In this document: piece after piece, positions 25,456 through 36,940 of the stretch | Layout of the letters: each line of letters begins with the position of its first letter | Numbering within the stretch: position 1 is the stretch's first letter | NCBI RefSeq assembly: GCF_030272615.1 | Contig: NC_081406.1 | Span: 139,029,361 to 139,093,360 of the forward strand | Source of the DNA: Cryptomeria japonica | Lineage: Eukaryota; Streptophyta; Pinopsida; Cupressales; Cupressaceae | Length of the DNA stretch: 64,000 bases | Direction of reading: 5' to 3' | Program-made: the position numbers and the translations under genes | Notes under the pieces: model-generated | Told to the model about the DNA's origin: nothing | Databases searched by the model: none | Seen by the model: only the letters and a program-made list of their open reading frames with translations

Positions 25456-28436
25456 AAATTCGCCCTGGACCCTCTAGAAGGGTCAGGAGTGAAATTTGCA
25501 TTCCTGGCTCAAATTGTTCTCATTTTGCAACCGTACTTGCTTAGATACATGCCCAAGGACATCCTCATTCTCAACCAACACCAATCTTGATGCAAATTTG
25601 GGGCAAAAGAGAGATTTTTAAGAATTTCGCTCTGGACCCTTTGGAAGGGTCAGGAGCGAAATTCACTTTTTAGGACAAAATCTATCATGTTTCCTCTCCA
25701 AAATACCTTCCAAGGCGAGCACACACTAGCTTTCCTTCCTCCAGAGCCCAGGGATCCACGTCTTGACCTCTATCATGAGCAGTTTGAGTGAAATTGGGAA
25801 TTTTGCTCTGGACCCTCTGGAAGGGTGAGGAGCAAAATTCACCTTTTAGGTCACAACTCTTCATTTTCTTCACTTCAATTCATTTTGCAGGGCAAAGTAA
25901 CATCATTTCAACCTCAACTACGCCTTAGGACTCCTAGTCTTGACTTGACACAAGGAGGAAATAGGTAGATGAAGAATTTCGCTCTGGACCCTTTGGAAGG
26001 GTCAGGAGCGAAATTCACCTTTTAGCTCAAAATTAACACTTTTGAAGGTCAAACATCTTTCCAAGGCATTCCAAATAGCTTCTCTCACCCTAGTCTAGGC
26101 CTGACTTAGCACAAAATTTGGAGAAAAGGATGGTTTTAGTGTTTTTCGCTCTGGACCCTTTGGAAGGGTCAGGAGCGAATTTCTTGTTTTGAGCATGTTC
26201 CTCCATCCTTTCAACTTAAATTCACCTCCAAGACTAAGGACACATTGCCTCACTTCTATCTAGGCCATAAAAATCAAAATTTTAACTTGTCTTGCAAAGA
26301 AAGTAGGTGATCCTAGGATTTTCACTCTGGACCCTTTGGAAGGTTTAGGAGCGAAATCCTTGGTTTGGGCTAATTTCCATCATTTTTCAACACCAATTAA
26401 CTTCAAAAGGAAAGAACATGTATCCTCGCACCCATCCAAGCCATGAAAACCTAACATTTGACTAGACTTGCAAGGAAAATAGGTGGTTTCAAGATTTTCG
26501 CTCTAGACCCTTTGGAAGGGTCAGGAGCGAAAATCATTTTTTGGCTCAATTCCTTCAAGTTTGATAATCATTGACAAGTCAAAGTCATTCTTGAGGACCT
26601 CTCCCATCAAAACTTGTCCTAGTCAGCACTTGGCTTGGCACAAAATTGGGAAAAAAAGGTGATTTAGAGAAAATTCGCTCTGGACCCTTTGGAAGGGTCA
26701 GGAGCGAATTTCTTAATTTAGGCTTATTCCTCCATCATTTCAAGTTGAATTCACCTCAAAAGGCTAGAAAACACTTCTCCTCTCATATCCAACCCTAGTT
26801 TGACATGATTTTGCAAGGGGAAATAGGTGGTTGAAGAATTTTTGCCCTGGACCCTTTAGAAGGGTCAGGAGCGATTTTCATCATTTGGCTCAATTCCTTC
26901 AAACTTGATAATTATTGACCATTCAAGGACATGCCTAAAGACACCTCTAATCTTGACCCACACTAGAATTGGCATAAATCTGAGGGAAAAGATAGGTTTT
27001 GCACAATTTCGCTCTGGACCCTTTGGAAGGGTCAGGAGCGAAAATCTTATTCTTGACCAAAAATCATCATTCTTTCAACTTGAAACTTCATTGCAAGGTA
27101 AAATCTCATCTCTCTTTGCCCTAGGAACAAGGTTTTAAGCTCAAGCAAGGTAAAAAATATAGGCTTGTAAGGAATTTTGCCCTGGACCCTTTGGAAGGGT
27201 CAGGAGCGAAACTTCCTTCCTTGGCTAAAACACTCATTCCTCAACATTTTCAAACATCCTTAAGGATTTCAATATGCCCATTCTCTCTTTCAACATACCT
27301 TGGACATCAAAATTTGGCCAAATAAGGAAAGAAATGAGGTCTAGGAGGATTTTCGCTCTGGACCCTTTGGAAGGGTTAGGAGCGAAAATCTCATTCTTGG
27401 CTTGATTCTCCATCTTTTGAACTCCAATCTTCTCTGGAAGGTAACAAAACATCATTCTTCACCCAAGAGACAAGGTTTGTGGTCTAAGCAAGGTCAAAAA
27501 ATAGGCTTGCAAGGAATTTTGCTCTGGACCCTTTGGAAGGGTCAAGAGCGAAATTCACCTTCTTGGCTAGAATCCTTCATTTTTTCAAAGCTTTCAAACA
27601 TTTCCAATGTCCAAACATGTCCACTCTTCCCTTCAAGATGCCTTACAAATCAAAATTTGGTCAAATAAGGCAAGAAATGAGTCTTAGGTTGATTTTCGCT
27701 TTGGACCCTTTGGAAGGGTCAGGAGCGAAAATCACCATTTGGGCTTGATTTTTCATTTTTCAAACTTCAATTTTCTCTTGGAGGCAAATATAGATCATTT
27801 TCCATCTAAGGAGCAAGGTTTCAAGCTAAAACAAGGGAGCAAATGAAGTTTATAGGGAATTTCGCTCTGGGCCCTTTGGAAGGGTTAAGAGTGAAATTCT
27901 CCTTTTGAGCTAAAATCTTGATTCTTCAAAGCTTCTAACTCCCTCTCAAGGCAAAAACATACCCATTCATCCTCCATCAAGCCAACACCTAGCCAAAATA
28001 AGGAAGAAAACAAGGGTTATAAGGATTTTCGCTCTAGACCCTTTGGAAGGGTTAGGAGCAAAAATCATGTTTTGACCTTGATTCTTGATTTTTCAAACTC
28101 TCATCCTCTTTGGGAGGCAAACATAGATACTTCCTCATGCATCTCCATCTTGGTCCTGACTTTGGCTAAGGGAGAAATTAGTGTTTTCAAGAATTTCGCT
28201 TTGGACCCTTTGGAAGGGTCAGGAGCGAAATTCACATTCTTGGCCAAGATCCTGACTTCATTTTCACATTTTTTCATTCAAACAAGCGTTTTTACCTTCA
28301 TTCAAGCCTGGGAATGCGTTAGTTCTAGGGTTTGGTCAAAGTAGAATGTCTTATGGAGAATTTCGCTCTGGACCCTTTGGAAGGGTCAAGAGTGAAATTC
28401 ACTTTGGACCCTTTGGAAGGGTCGGGAGCGAAATTT
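25456..28436. repeat. Array of 19 conserved hairpins with divergent spacers
   Basis: A near-perfect palindrome recurs 19 times. Its arms are AATTTCGCTC and GAGCGAAATT, with inner arms TGGACCC/GGGTCAG around TTTGGAA. Copies start near 25456, 25622, 25799, 25974, 26143, 26318, 26494, 26671, 26837, 27005, 27171, 27348, 27513, 27690, 27857, 28023, 28191, 28358 and 28399. Spacing is 165-177 bases until the last pair, which abut. The roughly 130-base sequences between hairpins are far less alike than the hairpins themselves. In the right half, alternate spacers match better, giving a dimer period of 342-344 bases. The array lies in the intron of the rhomboid-like gene. Confidence 0.95.
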
Positions 28437-28467
28437 GACATTTTGGTCTCTCCGTCAGGATCATTTT

Positions 28468-28550
28468 ATGGAATATAACATTTAAGTGTATTAAAGAAGA
28501 AAGATTTCCTTATATCTTTCTTCTTTCTTATACTTTAAGTTATATTCCAT
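28468..28550. repeat. 83-bp foldback hairpin
   Basis: ATGGAATATAAC...TTAAAGAAGAAAGAT is followed after a few bases by the inverted copy ending GTTATATTCCAT, giving arms of about 38 bases with few mismatches. It could be a small foldback transposon or a source of double-stranded RNA. There is no coding frame. Confidence 0.85.
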
Positions 28551-28641
28551 ATATACTTCCAGGATGTTTGAGAGTGGTTTCGGACCTCTAGGAGTTATAA
28601 TGCAAAATCTAGTTTTTGGAGGATTCTTCAATTTTCCAAAC

Positions 28642-28753
28642 TTAGTTAAATTTCAGGATCAGGACATTCCAGACTTAGCCAAATTTCAGGATCAGGACAT
28701 TCCAGACTTAGCCAAATTTCAGGGCATTTGAAGATCAGGATGACATTCCAAAC
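28642..28753 (+). repeat. 33-bp tandem repeat, about three copies
   Basis: The unit TTAGCCAAATTTCAGG-TCAGGACATTCCAGAC occurs twice exactly or nearly so, with a diverged third copy carrying an insertion. It lies just after the hairpin array. Confidence 0.85.
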
Positions 28754-31378
28754 TTCATCACTCACCAACTTGACCTAGCTCGGACCTTCAAGAATGATAC
28801 TCACTCACCAAGCAAGACATAATTAGCAACAAGAGCAAAACCAGGCCCTAAGGAAGACTCTCAAAGAAACCCTAACTCGGAGCCTCGCGGACTCACCCTG
28901 GCTCAAGCAAAGCCTACCATCTGAGTGATCCCCCTGGCGACACTCAAAAAGAAAAGGCTAATAGACAAAACTCTAAAACCTAGAAAGCAAAACCCGACAA
29001 AGCGAAAAAAGTAGGGGTCCCCATATGCAATGGGGCGATGTGTGAATACGTCACAACAACATCACATGGAGCCATATTAGGGATTTATACAATTGTTGCA
29101 TTAATATATTTATACTACTTTTGTCCTAAGCTATGATATGACTCGATTTATTTTATATCAGTTATGTTGTTATGCATATCTTTATGTATGAGATTGATTG
29201 TATATTAATATTAGTAAGTGATGGTGTGAAATTTGGTGACAATGAAACTTGACTTTTATTGAACATACTAGATATAAAGGAAATGCATGCCAATTAAGCT
29301 AAATGCCTATGCATAGTCAACCTTGTATCTTACTAGTGTCAACATAGGATTTGTCTTGAACTAGAGATTACTTCAATGTTGAGTGTTATGCATTATGTGA
29401 TAATGATCACAATATGTCTATGCAAACAAACAAACAAATTCTTGTTGATAAGTGATCAACCTAGCCTTTGTGGATATGCCTATAAGAGATTATGATATGT
29501 TCATGTTGAATTATGAATAATAATGGTGGTGATGCTTAATTTGAGATCTCAATATCCTCAGATGAAATTGCTTTAAGAAAGGTTTGCTAAATGGAAAACT
29601 TGGTTGAGTTTCTTTGTTTAATGTTAAGCACCATTAACTAGTGGGATTCATTTAAAGTAACTCTATTAGAGTATGGAATAGTTAATCTTGGAATTTGGAA
29701 TTTCATTATTAGTCAATAAACTTGTGAGTTATGGCTTTGTTTTGGAATGGGCATTGGTAAATATTTGTGTCCCTTGGGGATGCATCCTTGACAGTTTTGG
29801 AACATCTCATATTGAGGATATTTTGGGGATGTAAAATTGCCTTGAAAACATCTCCTCATTATCCTCATTCAATTGTAGGAATTCTCAGGTACAACTAGGG
29901 GTGTCAATGGCATCCCTTGATCATCTTGGGATAACCAACTATCCCCTTATAATAACTTTCAATTTAAAAAAAGAAAGGACCCAAAATGAATTAAAATAAT
30001 TTATTAATTTTTTGTGGATCCTCACACCACTCTTAGCCCTAAATAAGAGATTTCAATCTACAAAGTAATAAGTTTTCAAGCTCCTTTATAGTGTGTGAAA
30101 GTTGCAAGATGTTAGAGTTGATTTTACAAGAATTGAAAGTAGTTTTTAATGACTTGAGTCAACAAAATAGTTGGGTTTCAAGATAAAAGCAAACTAATCA
30201 ATATTGAGGATTTCAAGTTCTATTTGTACCTCTCAAGATGGTGTTTCAATCCCAAGATGGTTATGTATTTGTGACCAGATAGAAGCCAACTTATGTGGGT
30301 TTATTAAATTACTAGTGGGTTGGTAATTTTGACCCCAAGACCTATTATGGATCCCTCTTCATGATATTGTAATTATATTAACTAATCTAAGGTGTAAACC
30401 CTTAGGACAATATGTTTTACATCAATGTTCTTGTACCTTCTAAATGTCATAATGTTGAACCAGATCAATACAGAAGCCAATTTTTTGGCATCACAAGTAG
30501 GGTTGAAAAAGGGACTCTAAAAGGGTAGAGGTTGAGGAGAATTGTTCTCTTAGCATAGCTTCTTCGACTCTACCAAGATGATCACCATAATTGTAAAACC
30601 CATTTCTCAAAAATAAGCTTATTATTGCTTTAGCATGATACGAGCTAGAGAGCATGCTTAGTTAAAAATAATAATTTAGCTATGACAAAGGGCTAGTTGG
30701 TTTTTACTAATAACATGTGGGCGATAGATGCCAAGAGCTACTTGATTTTCAAGTGTTAGTTGACTTTCACAAAAAGTATGTAGGTGATAGATGTCAAAAG
30801 TTACCTATTTTCATAGGGTTTAAATAGACTTCCACCAATTGTATGCAATCAATGGATGCCAACTTCTACTCATATTAGAAATTAATGCACATTATTGTAT
30901 TGGAAAGAATGCATGTGTTGCCAATGTTGCATCTTCTTGACTTGTGGTTATGTGATTGATAGTACATGCACCAGTCTTAGGTGAGGTAAAACCATAAGAT
31001 ATCATGATTATGTTTTTCTAGTTATAAGATGATCTAGATTTTTAATGGGGTATGCAATCTTATTAATGATGACATATGTTGTCTATTGTGACACATATGT
31101 CCTTGTGAGTGATTCCACTAATAGTATGGGATGCTTATCTCTTCATCACAGCCAATACAATGGAAAAAGGATGGGACCCACGATATAGTACAAGACTAGT
31201 ACAAGACACACCAACCTTCCTCTTTCTATTAGCATGTATTTAAGGGCTCATGTGTTAGTGAACTAGGTAAAAGGAAAGATGCATATAGTAGGTCCCAACC
31301 ACTTCCCTTTTGCTAGTTAGTCATTGTGTGTGCATGTGATGTTGCTTAAGTTATGCACATTGTCTATTATGGATTAGA

Positions 31379-31630
31379 CATGCTATCTATATGTGATGCA
31401 TACATGGGCTAATCACACTGTGTATATGTGGCGCATGCATGGGATAAGCATACTATGTATATATGACTCCTCCAAGAGTTGGGCATACTATGTCTATGAC
31501 TTAATCTCATTGTATTTATGTGATGTATGCATGAAGTGACCACATTGCATATATGTGATATATGCATGAGCTAATCATATTGTATAACTGTATGCTATGC
31601 ATGAGTTAATCATTATGAATATACATAGAT
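31379..31630 (+). repeat. Degenerate tandem repeat rich in ATGCATG-GCTAATCA
   Basis: Words such as TATATGTG-TGCATGCATG, GGGCTAATCACA-TGT and GAGTTAATCAT recur about every 45-60 bases in the last part of the intron, before exon 2. The copies are too diverged for an exact unit to be given. Confidence 0.5.
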
Positions 31631-31881
31631 TGTGTGGGGTTGGACATTGATGTTGGCATGGAACTAAAATTTGACTAGAATGCATTGGCTATCATACTAT
31701 TGAATGTGGATAGAATTAAAAGACCTAAACTTAATAAATGATTGAGAGCAAAGAGTGGATGAAGTATTTCTATTTTTCCATGTTAACTATTGTTTCATTT
31801 TAAATATTAGTACCAATCTTAAGTTGAAATTGACGTCCAGTTGTTGCTAACAATTCAAGTATTTGCCGGTTTGGACTGCAG

Positions 31882-32655
31882 CATTTTGATCTCAAGCAAT
31901 GGTTCCTATCCCTATTCAATCACGCAAACAAGAGGCAATTTGCATATCAGATTGTTTCAATCCTATGGAAGGGCACACTTTTGGAGGGATGCATTGGAAG
32001 CAGAAGGTTTGCATCTATCATTCTCAAACTGTTGCTTGTGGATGAGGGAATGATACTAATGGCATGGCAAGGCTGGAAATTATGGGGTGTAGCAGGCATA
32101 TATCCTTTCATATGTCATGATCACTTATTGAGAATGGTTTTCTGCATGTATGGATTCCTTCTACCTGCTTACCAAAACCAGAACACATTAATCATGGTAG
32201 CAATTCTTTTAGCTGATCTCATAGTAATTTATATCTTGTACCCTGTCACATCTTTATATGGTGCTGTTTCTGGTACTCTTTCTGGCTTGCTATGATCTTA
32301 TGGACCTCAATTAATATACAGTAATTGGAAAATGGCCTGGAGTTTATGTTCATCTACAGTGATTGAGATGCCAGTGAGCTCTGACACAAGAGAACTGATT
32401 TGGAAGTGCCCATATTGCAGATCTATGAATGGAGTGTTTCCTAATGTTTGTAGAAGTTGTGGGATGTTTAATGGGTTTTCTGCATCTGATGCTTCCATAA
32501 TGAATTCCCCACAAAGTTCTTTGATAAGCCGGATGCCTAATTCTGAGCTTGACAGAAGAGACTTGGTTTGGAACTGCGAGTCTTGCACATTTGAGAATGA
32601 AGTGTTTGTCCCTGTTTGTGAGATATGTGGGGCACCAAATCTCATGTTTGATTAG
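31882..32655 (+). CDS. Exon 2: rhomboid-like domain plus two RanBP2 zinc fingers, with one in-frame TGA
   Basis: After a CTGCAG acceptor, one frame runs to a TAG at 32655. It is interrupted only by TGA at 32293-32295. The first part matches RHBDD1/RBL14 rhomboids: HFDLKQWFLSLFNHA, then SILWKGTLLEGCIGSRRFAS, then an AILLADLIV-YPVTSLYG-GTLSGLL segment. By this alignment, the GxSG serine site falls in an ICHDHLLRM stretch and the catalytic histidine is Ala/Val. The product would then be an inactive rhomboid that binds, not cuts, membrane clients (inference). After the TGA, two zinc fingers have perfect C-x2-C-x10-C-x2-C spacing (WKCPYC...CRSC and WNCESC...CEIC). The TGA may be a CGA-to-TGA mutation, making this a young pseudogene or a truncated allele. 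Otherwise it might be spliced out or read through. Confidence 0.7.
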
Positions 32656-34149
32656 AACACAATGCAGGGATCATGATGTGCTATGCACTTTTGTAGACTA
32701 AATGTGAAATAGATCTTTAAACCCACCTCTATATTTGGCCTTGAATTTCTCAGATTTCAATCTGTAATTCTGAATATTTTCAAATGAGATATCGTCTAGA
32801 TGATTTAATGGCTGTAACATAGTGAAAGAGACTTGAAAATTCTCTCATACTGAAATTTCAGAGAGATGCATTTAATTTTTGCCTGTACACTGTTTCTTCT
32901 TGTATAGATTTTTGAGATATTGAAAATGGTATTTATGGATTTTATTTGTATATTTACACAGTTTAATCTTGTGGTCTATACAGTTTATTCTTGTGGGATT
33001 TATTGAGATACTGACAGAATTGTAGATGTTTTTGTAAGCTTTATTGAGATTTTGATAAAGAGGAAATGTTGATGTCGAAGTTAAGTAGGCCACCTTGACC
33101 TGGCAAAGTATATCCTGCTTGACTGTCATGGTAGATATTGTCTGCTTGATGAGATCAAACTATTTTGAAATCCCAGATGCTCATTCTCAGCAAAAAGTAT
33201 GATTGTTGAAATTTCTAGAATTTTGGAGGATTGTATAGTTAAGTTTTAAAGATAATTTCCTGGTGATCATCAAGGTAACAAATGTCTGGAATCAACAAAT
33301 GTTCTTCCTTGCACAAGAAGGAATACAGTTATTTGAATATATTATGAAATTCTTAAGATTATATAGGAGAATCTAGTAGTTGAGCATTCTAACTTCAAAC
33401 CTCTCAAAATCTTACGTAGAAATTTCATATCAGTCTCAATTTTTTACAACAACTTATTTGGCAAATCCCCTGCTTATAACTAAGGTTTCAGGGTCACATC
33501 ATCAAATATGATGCCACATCAGCATATGTTTTGCCAAGGTGTCCAAAACAGTCCACGAAAAAGGTGACACCAATGGTTGTGCAAAAGGGGCCCCCATACT
33601 TGTGCAACTGTTGTGGCATCACATGATTGGTTGCTTTTTACAACTAAGGATACATTTCATTCAATTAGGGGTAGTCAATTTCAGCATAAACAACTTTAAA
33701 GTCACAACTATTGCTACAATGTTGTCAAAAAAATTGGACATTAAATCAACAAGTGTGGGTATTAAATCAACAATTGCTATCACAGTCATTGGAACACACT
33801 CAGGTATTGGGTACTCTCCCCTTGACTAGATTGTAGAAGAAGAATTACAACTCTACGTAGGCCTTTGAGTACATTTTATATTTTATGAATGGAGAAGAGG
33901 GATTGTTGCACCGCAATATAAACACAAATCTCTTACAATGACAACTACAAACTTACATGGTTATAGAGAAAAAATGTTTAAGGGATTAATCAAATTTGTA
34001 AGAATATTTTTCCAAGAACAAAATGCAATAAGATATAGTAGTTGAGCGTTAGGGGTGTTGATATCTTACCTAATGATTAGGTACTTTAGCTTTCCCCTAG
34101 AAAGGAGAGTACACAAGCTCTAGATATTCTAGTCCAAAGTTTAGAAAAC
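32656..34149. other. 3' flank of the rhomboid-like gene, no other gene
   Basis: AT-rich sequence that probably includes the 3' untranslated region in its first part. The short frames on both strands lack recognisable domains. Nothing else supported. Confidence 0.45.
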
Positions 34150-34625
34150 TAGTAGGGCTAGGAGTCTAGTTACCATCCATGTTTCAATAACCATTCATAG
34201 GAACATGCTAATTAAAAGTCTAGAAAAAAATTATGTATTAGGTGTCGTTCATTTGTATACCCAATAGTTGAGACAAAAGTTACTAATTAGAGCAATTGTG
34301 CAACTTCATTGGTATCCATAGCACACGCTTATTGGACCATTTGTGCATAAGTATTGGATTGTTTGTGCAAATTTTGTGGTGGTCATGTGAATGTTTAATG
34401 GAGCAATAGAGAATATGTATCGAGCGTCACCTCAAAATGACCACTTTTTTATCCTTGCACTCATAATGAATCCTCTCGTATTCATCGTAACTACCTAGAA
34501 GCCATAACAATAGCTATAAGCTCTTAAGTTGCATACAAAGAAAACAAAAAAAATCATCAAAATCTGATGTTCCATTTAGGAGGTTAAGGTGCACAAAGTT
34601 AGCTATAATGGTTAATTGTTCCCTT
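34150..34625 (+). repeat. Dispersed repeat, copy 2 (partner at 10890-11370)
   Basis: Same family and orientation as 10890-11370, sharing TTTGTGCATAAGTATTGG, TATCGAG-GTCAC, AATGACCACTTTTT and AAGTTGCATA in order. The two copies differ by many substitutions and small indels, so insertion was not recent. Confidence 0.7.
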
Positions 34626-35185
34626 CCCCTAGTAATGACTCTCCTATGATTAAATAGTAAGAGAAGGTATTTCACAACAAGCATATGATCATGTGACATT
34701 GAGCTCAAAACCCATTAGTTGTATTATTGAATAAAAATTTAAAGTTCGTATGTAAAAAAGAACTAGGATAGGGAGAGGAATAGTGAGAGAGATTGGTTTG
34801 ATTCATATGTTTGTTTATGTTACACTACTTTTTGACACATTGTTTTTGTGATAAGGTAGCAAGATTTTATTGTTTTGTTTTTGGATTTATTGTAGAAGCT
34901 ATTGGGGTTTCTCATCCTTAGGGTGATAAACTTTTGTAATGGTGTCCAAGCCTTTCACTTTGGCTAATGATGCCAAAGTGATCAGGACTAGAATAAACAA
35001 TAGCACCTCCAAAGAAATAACATTTGCAAGTTTGTGCTAAAGGTGCTTTGCAAGGTTTGGATTCTATTAAACCTTAAAAGGCTATTCTTCTAGTTCTTGC
35101 AAATGTATTGAGCAATCTACTCTCACATGCTACTTGTAAGCCATATTCCATTTGAAATGATGTTTCATAGTTAGGTTAACAATCC

Positions 35186-35990
35186 TTGGGTTTCGTATGG
35201 GGTTTAGTTAAATTCTACCTAAGCTACCAATTTGTTGCACACTTCTCATACAACATTGAATACGAAGTCTCCATGTTAGTCTTGTGCAACACTAAACAAA
35301 TAAATGGGGAAACCTTTGCCAATTTCTTGCAAAGATGGAGACACCTTGCTAGTAGATTCCCTTGGGAAATTCTTGAAAGAACAATTGGTGACAATGTTGA
35401 TCCAAAATTTAAATTCAAAAATGGCCTTTCATTTGCAAATGCAATGCACTAACACCTTTGATGAAATCATGGACAAAGGAGCAACCATGGAAAAAACACT
35501 TATTGCCAAAGGTTTAGTCAAGATATACAAAGACAACAAAGACAACAACAACTCCCAATCCAATGACAAGCCTCATTTCTGGGCCAAAAAAAATAAATTG
35601 TCAATGATGGTTTAACTGATGCCAAACATGTGCAAACCATTCAAACACCATATGTTTCACAAAACAATTCAAACCAATAAAACAATCAAAACAACAACAT
35701 CACTATGCCACAAGAACAATCTCGACAAAATAACAAACCCAAACAAAAATAAACTCTCTTAGGAGAACCAATTGAGGTAATCTTTCAAAAACTAGTCCAA
35801 GCAAACATGGTCAAATATCAAATCACAAAACCATTTGATGATAACCAATGAAAACCTACATGGTATAAAGAAAATGAATATTGTGAATACCATTGCATCA
35901 AAGGTTGTGACACAAACAAATGCATGAAACTCAAGAATTACATTCATGACCTTATTGATAAAGGAGACATTGAAGTTGAAGGATAGATAT
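35186..35990 (+). pseudogene. gypsy gag, broken
   Basis: FANFLQRWRHLASRFPWEI (about 35315-35380) is the signature of a retrotransposon gag capsid domain. The next stretch continues in another frame, with INxxDEIMDKGATMEKTLIAKG at about 35450-35510. A poly-Asn/Gln linker follows. Then comes EYCEYHCIKGCDTNKCMKLK (about 35875-35940), in the position of a zinc-binding motif. Frame changes and stops leave no usable gag protein. Confidence 0.75.
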
Positions 35991-36132
35991 CACACACATC
36001 AATTCACAATTGAAGATATGCAATGATCCTTTCCCTAAGCATGGTAAAGAAAATCCCCATCATCTCACTTAGCCATACCATACAATTATACGAACAACAT
36101 CTCATCCTCCTTTGATTTTGTTGTAGGATGAA

Positions 36133-36940
36133 TTGAAGAATCCACTAACCATTTCACTACCATCACCATACAAATCTCTAACAATGTTTTCACCAAATGT
36201 CCAAGGAGCATATTCTTTAACCACCAAACCACCCACCCAATACAACCTCCTCTATCACCTTGGTAAAACTCCTACGCAAATCTATATCCTTGAGCTACTT
36301 CAATCTTCACCCATCCACAAGGAAAAATTAGAAAAGGCCTTACAAAAATCTTGAGTTCCTAATGATATGAATGTTGCTCAATTTCAAGCCATGATAGGAA
36401 ATCTTGCCCCTCAACACCATCTAATCTTCACCAATAAATATTTACAATCCATCAACCTATATCACAACAAACCCCTCCATATTGAACATAAAATCAAAAG
36501 ATCCATTATAGATGGTGGATCAAGCTTAAACTTATGTACATTGAAGTTATTAAACCAATTGTGATATTTTGATGAGGTCATAGATCCCCAAAAGAAAATT
36601 ACAATAAAAACATATGATGACATTGAACGAGATTTAAAGGAACCATAAAGTTACCATTGCAAGTCAGTCTGGCTATTGTGGAAACAACTTGTCAAGTTTA
36701 GACCTTGATCTCCCCTATAACATGCTCCTTGGTAGACCAAGGATTCATTCTATGCAAGGTATCCCTTCCACTTACCACCAATGCATAAGATTCCCCCACA
36801 ATGGTAGAGAAATTACTTACCATGTTGATCCACAACCATTTCAATATTTCAAACTTCTTAAGAGAAAATATAACCATCATTGTCCAGTCAGTAATCTAGT
36901 ATCATCCTCATACATTGACCTTGTCCAGTCAGTAATCTAG
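36133..36940 (+). pseudogene. gypsy protease region, broken
   Basis: IIDGGSSLNLC (about 36510-36540) corresponds to the retropepsin D-S/T-G active site, here with Gly after the Asp. Further on, DLDLPYNMLLGRPRIHSM and a PSTYHQCIRFPHNG stretch (about 36700-36800) are typical of the end of the protease domain in plant gypsy elements. A 47-base segment containing TTGTCCAGTCAGTAATCTAG is tandemly duplicated at about 36878-36960. Confidence 0.75.

Larger units (their letters stand above)
23861..29058 (+). mobile_element. 5.2-kb TG...CA element, possibly a giant solo LTR
   Basis: The left end reads TGTTGATGTG (23861) and the right end TCACAACA (29058), so the termini form TGTTG...CAACA. The flanks are GCATC (23856-23860) and ACATC (29059-29063), a 5-bp target duplication with one mismatch. 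No gag or pol motif occurs inside. A TATATAG box lies at 24744. Such ends and a 5-bp duplication are those of an LTR, so this could be a solo LTR of a very long-LTR family or a non-autonomous element. I have not seen internal matching LTRs. It carries the 30-bp minisatellite, the 19-hairpin array, a foldback and a 33-bp repeat. Confidence 0.5.
19666..31881 (+). other. 12.2-kb intron 1 of the rhomboid-like gene
   Basis: The intron is bounded by GTACAT at 19666 and CTGCAG at 31876-31881, and both flanking exons are in phase 0. A TTGCTAAC branch-point-like word lies shortly before the acceptor. The first 4.2 kb (to about 23860) is mainly unannotated AT-rich sequence with one weak minus-strand coding fragment. 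A 5.2-kb TG...CA element with a hairpin array follows. The last 2.8 kb (29059-31881) is AT-rich, with degenerate repeats at its end. Introns this long, filled with repeats, are common in conifers. Confidence 0.65.

Noticed and set aside
25456-28436. CRISPR-like look (regular palindromic repeats with divergent spacers)
   Set aside because: The context is a plant intron. Spacers are about 130 bases and related to each other, not unique 30-base units, and no cas genes exist. It is a satellite-like array.
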